64,000 nucleotides of DNA from Deltaproteobacteria bacterium. Its GTDB lineage: Bacteria > Myxococcota_A > Polyangia > Polyangiales > Ga0077539. Under the pieces are notes generated by a model that ran no database searches, was not told where the DNA came from, and saw only the letters and a program-made list of their open reading frames with translations. Both the position numbers and the translations under genes were made by a program. Within the stretch, counting starts at the first letter, position 1. Every line of letters begins with the position of its first letter. Below are positions 7,083 through 14,525 of this stretch, piece after piece. The stretch is from positions 78,265-142,264 of the forward strand of contig CANJUR010000008.1 in assembly GCA_947477565.1 (NCBI GenBank), in the 5' to 3' direction.

Positions 7083-8485
7083 GCCTGAACCACCGGCAGC
7101 GCGACGCGTCGGTGGGTCTGCATAACCTTCGCCGACGCCGGTAGCTTGATCGACTCGAGCCGACCCTCGACGGAGTGCTTGTTGGCGCGCGCCACTTCCG
7201 CAACCACCACCGCTCCGGCGTCGAGGCCGACTGTTCCCGGCAGGTGGACGATCTCGTTGCGCCGGGTGCGACCGACCCGCGTGCTCGCGCCTGGACGGCT
7301 CGGACCCTCGATGAGCACCTCGACTCGCGTGCCGACCATCGACGCGAGGTTGGCCCGCGTCAGCGCGTCGGACACCTCGAAGAGAGCGAGCAGCCGGGTC
7401 TGCTTCTCCTCGTTGCTCACGTCGTCTTCAAGGCGGAGCGCAGGGGTAAACGGGCGCGGCGAATACTTGAACCCGTAAAGTGCTGAGAAGCCGACCTCGC
7501 GCACGAGCGAAAGCGTCAACTCAAAGTCCGCCGCCGTCTCGCCGGGGAAGCCCACGATGATGTCCGTGGACATCGTGAGCGAGGGCCGCGCCGTACGTAG
7601 CGCATCGACCCGAGAGACGTACTCCTCGCGCGTGTACCGACGAATCATCCGCTTCAGCATGCGATCGGAGCCCGACTGCACCGGCATGTGAACGTGATCG
7701 GCGAGCACCGCGAGGTCGGCGTGCGCTCGCACCAGCGAGGCGGTGAGGTGACGCGGATGCGGCGAGGTGTACCGAAGGCGATCGAGCGCCGGGGCCTCCT
7801 CCGCGATGCGGCGTAGAAGCGCAGGAAACTGCGACTCGTCGGGATCGCGATCGATCTCCGCCGGGGTCTCTGGATCCATGAAGCTGTTGACCGTCTGGCC
7901 GAGGAGCACCACCTCGCGCGCGCCGCCGTCCACGAGCGCCCGAACCTCGTGCACGATGTCCCTCGCGGAGCGGTAGCGCTCTGGCCCGCGGGTGTGCGGA
8001 ACGATGCAGAACGAGCAACGCTCGTTGCAGCCCTTCATCACGGTCACGTACGCACTGGCGCCGACGCCCCCTTCGCGCACCTGGTTCGTAAGGAAGCGCG
8101 GATCTTCCACATCGAAAACCGTACGTACCGCTGGGGTCGCGCCGAGTTCTGCATCGCGAACGAGCGCGGGCAACTCGGCGAGGTTGTCCGGTCCGACCAC
8201 GATGTCGATATACGGCATGGATTTGATGAGCCGCTCGCCTTCCTGCTGCGCGACACACCCGGCGACCACCAGGATCACGTCGGCCTTCTTCAAGCGCCCT
8301 GCCTCGCTTCGCAGCTTCTGTTCGGCCTTCTCGCGCACCGAGCAGGTGTTGAGGATCACCACGTCCGCCCCCTCTACGTCGGCGATGATCTCGTAGCCCG
8401 CGGCGAGCATCAGCTCTTCGATCCGCTGCGAATCGTGGACGTTCATCTGGCAGCCGAAGGTCACCAGGGCGAGGCGCTTGGTCAT
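7079..8485 (-). CDS. miaB: tRNA (N6-isopentenyl-A37)-C2 methylthiotransferase MiaB
   Basis: MiaB adds a methylthio group to i6A37 of tRNAs reading UNN codons. The 468-residue radical-SAM enzyme has the UPF0004 domain with its three auxiliary cluster cysteines: C12 (TFGCQMN), C48 (LNTCSVRE) and one in VAGCVAQQ (about 82). The radical SAM motif is CNERCSFCIVPHTRG (about 153-167), and residues about 370-440 form a TRAM domain. The length is normal. The downstream gamma-carbonic-anhydrase-like gene overlaps its stop by 4 bp. Confidence 0.96.
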   Translation of the reverse strand: MTKRLALVTFGCQMNVHDSQRIEELMLAAGYEIIADVEGADVVILNTCSVREKAEQKLRSEAGRLKKADVILVVAGCVAQQEGERLIKSMPYIDIVVGPDNLAELPALVRDAELGATPAVRTVFDVEDPRFLTNQVREGGVGASAYVTVMKGCNERCSFCIVPHTRGPERYRSARDIVHEVRALVDGGAREVVLLGQTVNSFMDPETPAEIDRDPDESQFPALLRRIAEEAPALDRLRYTSPHPRHLTASLVRAHADLAVLADHVHMPVQSGSDRMLKRMIRRYTREEYVSRVDALRTARPSLTMSTDIIVGFPGETAADFELTLSLVREVGFSALYGFKYSPRPFTPALRLEDDVSNEEKQTRLLALFEVSDALTRANLASMVGTRVEVLIEGPSRPGASTRVGRTRRNEIVHLPGTVGLDAGAVVVAEVARANKHSVEGRLESIKLPASAKVMQTHRRVALPVVQA

Positions 8486-8609
8486 GAGGAAGGGTTCCAG
8501 CAGGTATAGGGTGAAGCGCGGGAGGTTGTTCTGCGCGATGGGCCCGGGTCAAGGGGACCTCGTCGACCTTGCTTGAGCCGACGCGATCCGACGATCTTGA
8601 TACGGGAAA

Positions 8610-9230
8610 ATGGCTTTGATTTCCCACCGCTTCACCGTTTTTGCGCTGATCGTGACGGCGACCGCCGCGGCGCATGCCCAGCCGTGGCTTCGTCCAGTGC
8701 GGGCGCCTGCCAACCTCGGTTCGGGCACGCTGGTACTGGATGATCGACCGGCGCTGGGTCGAATTTTGGTCCGCTTGCGCTCCCCCGCCCGACCCCAGCA
8801 CATCGTGATCGAGGCACGCGCTGCCATCACGTCCGCTACGCGGCCCGGACCGCTCATCCGGGCTGCGGGCGCCTGCAACACCCCGTGCGATCTGTGGGTC
8901 CCCCGCGGCACACTGCGGCTCCGCAGCGCTGCGCCGGGTTTGCGTACCACCGACCTCGACATCGATGTCGATGCCGCCACCTCGATCGAGGTACGTGCCC
9001 CGTCGAGCGCGATGTTCAACGTCGGCACCGGGCTCACTGCCTTCGGCGCCACGATCATGATCGCGACCGCCTCCGTCGCCCTCGCCCAGCAGATCAATGG
9101 GGTCGCTGCGGCTGATCAGCTACGGCCGACGGTGGCCATCGGGCTCTCGCTGCTCGGTGTCCTCATCATGGGAAGCGGCATTCCTCTGCTGGTCGCGCAC
9201 CGCACGGGCTATCGCCAGGAGCCGCTCTAA
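8610..9230 (+). CDS. Exported protein with C-terminal membrane helices, unknown function
   Basis: The 206-residue product has an N-terminal signal (FTVFALIVTATAAAHAQ, cleavage after AHA). It is followed by a beta-rich domain of about 110 residues with TLVLDDRPALGRILVRL and a CNTPCDLWVPRGTLRLR segment whose two cysteines could pair. Two hydrophobic stretches at about 138-158 and 172-195 (VAIGLSLLGVLIMGSGIPLLV) look like membrane helices. The layout of a short beta-sandwich plus two helices resembles PEGA-like domain proteins of Myxococcota, but I do not see a clear PEGA motif. It stands alone, convergent with the PDZ-thioredoxin gene 13 bp away. Confidence 0.75.
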   Translation: MALISHRFTVFALIVTATAAAHAQPWLRPVRAPANLGSGTLVLDDRPALGRILVRLRSPARPQHIVIEARAAITSATRPGPLIRAAGACNTPCDLWVPRGTLRLRSAAPGLRTTDLDIDVDAATSIEVRAPSSAMFNVGTGLTAFGATIMIATASVALAQQINGVAAADQLRPTVAIGLSLLGVLIMGSGIPLLVAHRTGYRQEPL

Positions 9231-9243
9231 GTCCGCTAAACAA

Positions 9244-10056
9244 TTATGGAATGGGCTCGGCCAGCAGTCGCTCGATGGTCTGGGTCAGCGCTCGTGGCGT
9301 CTCGGTACCCACGGTGACCTCGCGGACGGTTCCAGCGCGATCGAGAACCACCATCGTTGGAAGATTTCGCACGGAATAGCTACGCATCGCGTCCGCATTC
9401 GAAGCCAGAGTGTAGCGGATGCCCAGCCGCAACCCGACGGAACGAGCGACTTCCACGGGTTCATCAGTGAGGCCGATAACCGTCAGACCCTGTGCGCGAT
9501 AGCGGTCAGACATCTGGTTGAGCAACGGCATCATCATCCGACAGGGACCACACCAACTCGCCCAAAAATCCAGGATCACCACGCGCCCACGGAGCCGTGC
9601 GATGTCTACCGGATCGGTACCCATCGCCGACGTGCTCGTCCCCAGCGACGGCGGCGACTGACCCAGCCGAATTTCTCCCTGCGGTGCGGCTTCGGGTGGC
9701 GACTCAAGGCGAGCGCGAACCGGCACGCGCCGCACTCCGCGACGCAGAACGAGAGCGTAGTCTGCCCCAGCCCCCGCAGCGCGCACGGAGGTGGTGAAGC
9801 CCTCCACAGATCCCGGCGCGACGCCCTGTGAGAGTACGATCACGTCGCCCATCATGATGCCCGCCCGCTCTGCTGGGCTCCCTGGGACTACTCGTTCGAC
9901 GCGCAGGCCCGCGTCGGCCGGCAGCGATCGCAGGCTCGCACCCAGGAAGCCCGCCGCCCCGGTGCCCCGTCGGGGATCAGCCGTCACGGGCGCCGAGACC
10001 AGAGCCAAACAGAGACCACACCACACCGCCCAGCGCATCTGCCCAGATCGCATCAT
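9244..10056 (-). CDS. Exported PDZ-thioredoxin (TlpA-like) fusion
   Basis: After a signal peptide (MRWAVWCGLCLALVSAPVTA) the protein has a PDZ domain (about residues 35-115: FLGASL, VVPGSPAERAGIMMGDVIV) and then a TlpA/ResA-type thioredoxin domain (about 145-270). The redox site is FWASWCGPC, with the cis-proline segment VRNLPTMVVLD. TlpA-like proteins reduce disulphides in the periplasm, often for cytochrome c or copper-site maturation. The PDZ domain probably recruits a C-terminal peptide of a partner or a misfolded protein. The start is one of several in-frame codons (GTG 10065, ATG 10056, ATG 10053, ATG 10038); all give the same mature protein. Confidence 0.88.
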   Translation of the reverse strand: MMRSGQMRWAVWCGLCLALVSAPVTADPRRGTGAAGFLGASLRSLPADAGLRVERVVPGSPAERAGIMMGDVIVLSQGVAPGSVEGFTTSVRAAGAGADYALVLRRGVRRVPVRARLESPPEAAPQGEIRLGQSPPSLGTSTSAMGTDPVDIARLRGRVVILDFWASWCGPCRMMMPLLNQMSDRYRAQGLTVIGLTDEPVEVARSVGLRLGIRYTLASNADAMRSYSVRNLPTMVVLDRAGTVREVTVGTETPRALTQTIERLLAEPIP

Positions 10057-10120
10057 CGAGGCCACGGTGCGGCGTTCACACCGGGGTCGTCAAGCGGGGC
10101 CGCGGTATGCTCGGATAGTC

Positions 10121-12529
10121 ATGCAGAGCCCACGACAGAGCGGAGTGCTGGTGCTGGCCTCGGTCGCGCTGCTCGGTCTCGACTGGCCCGGTCAAGGGGC
10201 GGCGCGTGCGGCCGAGTTCGCCCACGCAACGACCACCCGGCGGATCGAATTGCTCTACCTGCTGGCACCATCCCAGGAGCCGGAGGCCCGCGCGGCGCTA
10301 GCGTCGGGGCTGAGTGATACGGACATCAGCGTCCGGGAGACCGCTCGATTGCTTGCAGCGCAGCATCCCTCCGAAGAGCTGGTTCCGGCGCTGCTGCGGT
10401 TGCTCGAAGACCCTGACCCAGCAGCGCGCACCGACGCCCTCGACGCCCTCGCCCGAACGCACTCGCCAGAGGCGCGGCGCGCCATCGAACGTGCGCTGTC
10501 CGATCGCATCACGGCGGTGCGCGCACACGCGGTGCTTGCCCTTTCCGACGCGGGTGCCGACGCGGTCGTAGCTCTGCTCGATCGGGTGCACGATCCTGAG
10601 GGAGACGTTCGCGTCGCGGCTGCGAACGCGCTTGGCCACATCGGTGACCCACGCGCCGTGCTCGGGCTCGTGGGAATTTCACAGGATCCCATTCCCGAGG
10701 TTCGGCTCGCCGCGACCCAGGCGCTGGGTTCACTCGGTGGCGAGGTCGCCGCGCGCACCCTCCTCGGCCTTGCCCACGACGCGATGCCTGACGTCCGTCT
10801 CGCTGCGCTTCGCGGCCTGCAGCAGCACCCCTCCCAGGCGACCATTCCCACCCTCACCGCCCTCGCCCGCCCCAACCTCGCGACCTCCCTCACAGGCCGC
10901 GACGAGCTAGCCCGGGCTGCCATCGCCGCGCTCGGACAGATTGACTCCCCCGAAGCCCGCTCCGCACTCCTCGACCTCGCGCTCGACCCACGCGCAACGC
11001 GAGCCCGCGATGCCATCGACGCATTGCTCGCCCATCCCGATCGATTGCGGGCAGAGTTCGTCACGATTCTTCCAAGAGTGACCCGAGACAACATCCAGGA
11101 GCTCGCCGAGATGCTCGGGCGAATCGGCGGTGAAGAAGTCGTGGCGGCGTTGATCGACCTGCTGGGCCGCGTTGGCGGCGACGGGTCGGCCGGAGCGACT
11201 CCATCGATGCTGCGAGCGCTCGGGCGCACAGGATCCGACCGCGCACTGCGCGCCTTGCTCGAACGCCTGAACACCCCACCGCCGTCAACGCCGCTGCTCG
11301 TTACCGGATGCGCGCGCGGGGCCGTCCATCCCGCGCTCCTCGACGCCCTCTCGCTCTGGTCCGACGCACGCCACGGCCTCGACCCGCTCGCGCTCGACCC
11401 ACTCGCCGAGACGCTCCAGCAGCTCGATCTTTCCTGTCATACACAGCTCTCCGCACTGATTCGCCTTCTCGGCCTGACTGGCAACGATCGCGCGGCGCCG
11501 ACGCTGATCGCGACGCTGCAACACCCAGACGCCGTGATTCGAGCGATGTCCGCGCAAGCGCTCGGGAGGGTGGCTTCACCGACGGGACTCGCACCGCTCA
11601 TGGCAGCGCTCTCCGACAGCGACGCGAGCGTGCGGGCGGCGGCGGCGACCTCCCTCCGTGCGATGTCTCCCGACGCGCTGCTTCCGGCGCTCACCGCCCG
11701 TTGGCGTGACCCTGCGCCGGTCGATCGGAGCGCCCTGCTCCTCACTCTCGGACACGCGCTCGCAAGCACCGAACTTCCTTCGAGCAGCCGGGAGGCGAAT
11801 CTCCCCGTGCTGTTCGCCGCGGCGGCCAGCGGTCCCTGGTACACACGTGCTTCCGCGCTGAGGGCCCTCGGCGCCGTCGCCGCGACTCGCGACCCCGCGG
11901 CACTCCGCGCTCTCACGATGTATGCGACGGTCACGTCGGACGTCCACCTCGCAGGGGTGGCCATGGAAGCACTGGGCAACCTACCTTTCGCAACGCCGGC
12001 GACGCAGTCGTCGATCGCAGCACAGCTCGATCCCGCGCGGACTCCCGCCGCACGGAGCGCAGCGGCGTGGGCCTTGCGCTCCGCTGGACCGGGCTCCGTC
12101 GAGTTGTTTCAGTCCGTGCTCTCCGAGGCCCCGTCTGCCATCACGCACAACGCGCTCGCGTCCCTCGCGCGAACCGACTTCAGCGCCACCGACGCGGCGA
12201 CTCGAACATCACTGCGTACGGGAGTGCAGAGGCTGCTCGACGGATATCTTTCACCGTCGTCGCGCACCAACGCGTGCGTTGCGCTCGACCGGCTGGGTGG
12301 TTCATGTCCCGGGGTGGCCCTTGCGAGCACGACGCCTCTCGAACCGCACAGCACCGATATCCGCGTGCTCGACGAGTTTCGCCATGCGGTCGTTCGGCCC
12401 GTGCTGCTACGCCTGCCCGATGGCGTCACGGTCTGGATCACCCCTGACATCGACGGCTGGATTCGCGTCTGCGACGGCGTGGTCGGGTCGATCCAGGTCC
12501 TCGACCGCACTGCCGACGAAGATCGATAG
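10121..12529 (+). CDS. Exported HEAT-repeat protein
   Basis: The 802-residue protein has an N-terminal signal-like segment (SGVLVLASVALLGLDWPG) and then at least fifteen HEAT/PBS-lyase-type helical repeats, for example DISVRETARLLAAQHPSEEL, GDVRVAAANALGHIGDPRAV and AVIRAMSAQALGRVASPTGL. The repeats run almost to the end. The last 100 residues turn into a short beta-rich tail (LLRLPDGVTVWITPDIDGWI) containing the only well-spaced cysteines. HEAT solenoids are protein-protein scaffolds; no catalytic motif is visible. The frame is open well upstream, but ATG 10121 begins the signal and the upstream part overlaps the divergent gene's coding region. Confidence 0.85.
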   Translation: MQSPRQSGVLVLASVALLGLDWPGQGAARAAEFAHATTTRRIELLYLLAPSQEPEARAALASGLSDTDISVRETARLLAAQHPSEELVPALLRLLEDPDPAARTDALDALARTHSPEARRAIERALSDRITAVRAHAVLALSDAGADAVVALLDRVHDPEGDVRVAAANALGHIGDPRAVLGLVGISQDPIPEVRLAATQALGSLGGEVAARTLLGLAHDAMPDVRLAALRGLQQHPSQATIPTLTALARPNLATSLTGRDELARAAIAALGQIDSPEARSALLDLALDPRATRARDAIDALLAHPDRLRAEFVTILPRVTRDNIQELAEMLGRIGGEEVVAALIDLLGRVGGDGSAGATPSMLRALGRTGSDRALRALLERLNTPPPSTPLLVTGCARGAVHPALLDALSLWSDARHGLDPLALDPLAETLQQLDLSCHTQLSALIRLLGLTGNDRAAPTLIATLQHPDAVIRAMSAQALGRVASPTGLAPLMAALSDSDASVRAAAATSLRAMSPDALLPALTARWRDPAPVDRSALLLTLGHALASTELPSSSREANLPVLFAAAASGPWYTRASALRALGAVAATRDPAALRALTMYATVTSDVHLAGVAMEALGNLPFATPATQSSIAAQLDPARTPAARSAAAWALRSAGPGSVELFQSVLSEAPSAITHNALASLARTDFSATDAATRTSLRTGVQRLLDGYLSPSSRTNACVALDRLGGSCPGVALASTTPLEPHSTDIRVLDEFRHAVVRPVLLRLPDGVTVWITPDIDGWIRVCDGVVGSIQVLDRTADEDR

Positions 12530-12581
12530 AGGTCGTCCCCAAGGCGCTCGGACATCGCGATTTCTGCCGATTCGGGTTCGT

Positions 12582-13412
12582 TCAGAAGAGTTCGAGAGAC
12601 ATCGCCCACGTGAGCGCGCCGAGCGTGGCGTAGCCGACACCGGCGTGCACCGTACGAAACGCCCGACCGACCTCCTGATTCTGCACCGTCGCACCCACGA
12701 TCCCGAGGATCGGCATGAGGATCATTCCGACGCCGTGCACCCACGCCAACGCCTTGTGCAGGCGTAGCGTGCTCGACGCGCGGTCGTCGCCAACCGATGC
12801 ACTGTCCGGATCGGGCGCCGCAATCGCGAGGATTCCAGCCGTCGCGTACAGCCCGGTCGTCAGGAACGAGGACGCCTGGTGCAGTGTCCCAACGAGGCTC
12901 GATCCACACCCAAAGGCGCTCGAGTCTGATGCACAGGCTCCATCGCCAAACCAGGTAGGGCGGTTGATGGCGAGGATGGTACCCAGCGCTTCGGTGACCA
13001 CCAGCGAACTCCACGCCGCGATGCCAAACGCGCGATGCGTCCGCAGCAACACGGCGCGTCGGTGCATCACGTAGCGGGCCTGCCGATCGGACTCACGACA
13101 AGTCTCGCAGTCGATGTCGCAGCTCTCACACGCGGCCGCCGGAGTGGCCTCAGGCTCAGGGGTGGGCGCCCCGACGGGCGCCGCGGGCGTGGCGTCCGTC
13201 GCGCGGGTCGCTGCCTGCGCGAGCCAGTGGTTGCGCCGCTGCAATCCCCCGTCGAGGCCGTATCGCGTCACTCGTAGACCGACGTCCATCGACCACGCTG
13301 ACGGCGACGCGGCCTCACCCTGGAGGCTGAGAACGGCCGGAAGCGCATCCACCGCACGGATCTGCGCCGCGCCCACAATCGCAACCAGGAACAAAGCCGC
13401 TGAACCGATCAT
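12582..13412 (-). CDS. Cys/His-rich membrane protein, unknown function
   Basis: This 276-residue protein has an N-terminal hydrophobic segment (ALFLVAIVGAAQI) and a soluble domain. A Pro/Ala linker carries a compact cysteine cluster CESCDIDCETC (about residues 94-104). Four membrane helices follow at about 125-150, 170-195, 220-245 and 253-275. Histidines sit at helix starts (RTHRAFGIAAW, LHKALAWVHG, TVHAGVGY), a pattern that in b561-like proteins can ligate haem. No named family is recognised, and a redox role is only a suggestion from the Cys cluster plus helical His residues. A GAGGA ribosome site precedes the ATG. It is convergent with the HEAT gene. Confidence 0.75.
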   Translation of the reverse strand: MIGSAALFLVAIVGAAQIRAVDALPAVLSLQGEAASPSAWSMDVGLRVTRYGLDGGLQRRNHWLAQAATRATDATPAAPVGAPTPEPEATPAAACESCDIDCETCRESDRQARYVMHRRAVLLRTHRAFGIAAWSSLVVTEALGTILAINRPTWFGDGACASDSSAFGCGSSLVGTLHQASSFLTTGLYATAGILAIAAPDPDSASVGDDRASSTLRLHKALAWVHGVGMILMPILGIVGATVQNQEVGRAFRTVHAGVGYATLGALTWAMSLELF

Positions 13413-13490
13413 TGGAGATATCCTCGCTCGTTTCGTGAAGAGCGGGGAGCCTACACCCGACGGACGCTGCTCAACCGAAATGCCGGGCGC

Positions 13491-14417
13491 TCAGCGCCGC
13501 AGGGAACGCACTCCGGCCTTGTGAACCTTGCCCGGGAGTTCGCGCCCGACCACGGCGGAGGCCACGCGACCGGCCTCGACCAGTTTATCGAGGTCGATAC
13601 CGGTCTTGATCCCCATTCCGTGCAGCGTAAAAACCAGATCTTCGGTGGCAAGATTGCCGGCCGCGCCCGGAGCGTAGGGACATCCGCCGAGGCCGCCAAC
13701 AGAAGCGTCGAAGGTGCGGACGCCAAGCTCGAGCCCGACGATGACGTTGGAGAGCGCAGTGCCACGGGTATCGTGAAAATGAAGCGCCAGCTGTTGCGCG
13801 GAAAAATCTCGGAGAAACATCTCCACGATCCGCTTCGTCTGCACGGGCGTACCGATGCCAATGGTATCGCCGAGCGAGACCTCGTAGCAGCCCATTTCAA
13901 GCAGTGCGCGGGCGATCTCAACGCCCTTCCCCGGATCGACCGCGCCCTCGTAGGGGCAGCCCCAGAGCGTTGAGAGATACCCCCGGACGCGGCGACCGGC
14001 CGCGAGCGCAGCAGGGACCATTTCGCGAAATACCGCCAGCGTCTGCGCAACGGTCTTGTTTACGTTCTTTCGGTTGTGCGTCTCGCTGACCGAGAGGAAG
14101 ACCGCCACCTCGCCCAGCTCCGTCGCGAGCGCTCGGTCGAGGCCCTGCTGATTGGGACAAAGCGCAGAGAAGCTCACGCCGGCGGGGTTGCCGAGCAGGC
14201 GACACAGTTCGACCGCATCGGCGAGTTGCGGAACCCACTTCGGCGACACGAAGCTGGTGACCTCCAGGCGCTTCAACCCAGCAGCGACGAGCGCCTCGAT
14301 GAGCCGCACCTTTGCTGGAGTCGGTACCGTCACAGCCTCGTTTTGGAGACCATCGCGCGGCGACACTTCGTACACAGAGACGGCATCGGGAAGCGATTCG
14401 AAAAGCGTGGATGGCAT
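13491..14417 (-). CDS. mvaB: Hydroxymethylglutaryl-CoA lyase
   Basis: HMG-CoA lyase cleaves HMG-CoA to acetyl-CoA and acetoacetate, ending leucine breakdown. The 308-residue TIM-barrel protein starts its first strand with YEVSPRDGLQNEAV (the metal and substrate Arg-Asp pair). It has VFLSVSETHNRKN and LHFHDTRGTALSN (metal His residues), and the family signature GGLGGCPYAPGAAGNLATED with the catalytic cysteine at about residue 262. Size and order match bacterial MvaB. The frame extends to about 15200 upstream, but that part overlaps thrS on the other strand and has no homology, so ATG 14417 was chosen. Confidence 0.95.
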   Translation of the reverse strand: MPSTLFESLPDAVSVYEVSPRDGLQNEAVTVPTPAKVRLIEALVAAGLKRLEVTSFVSPKWVPQLADAVELCRLLGNPAGVSFSALCPNQQGLDRALATELGEVAVFLSVSETHNRKNVNKTVAQTLAVFREMVPAALAAGRRVRGYLSTLWGCPYEGAVDPGKGVEIARALLEMGCYEVSLGDTIGIGTPVQTKRIVEMFLRDFSAQQLALHFHDTRGTALSNVIVGLELGVRTFDASVGGLGGCPYAPGAAGNLATEDLVFTLHGMGIKTGIDLDKLVEAGRVASAVVGRELPGKVHKAGVRSLRR

Positions 14418-14462
14418 ACGACCTGGCGACGGTACCGCATTCCACGCCCGCACCTCGCTGGC

Positions 14463-14492
14463 TTGACGCACCGGATCGCGGGTGCGTACACC
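14463..14492 (+). promoter_or_regulatory. Probable promoter of thrS
   Basis: In the 108 bp between the divergent mvaB and thrS starts, TTGACG (14463-14468) is followed by 18 bp and TACACC (14487-14492). The ATG of thrS is 33 bp further on. The same -35 hexamer, spacing and a nearly identical TACAC -10 occur upstream of rplV, which supports the assignment. No T-box or attenuator-like leader fits in this short space. Confidence 0.5.
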
Positions 14493-14525
14493 GTGCGTCG
14501 CCCGCCGCGGGGAATCGGCTCCGCG

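Noticed and set aside
9791..10120. Upstream part of the HEAT-protein frame
   Set aside because: It lies opposite the PDZ-thioredoxin gene and precedes a signal-like segment that starts at ATG 10121.
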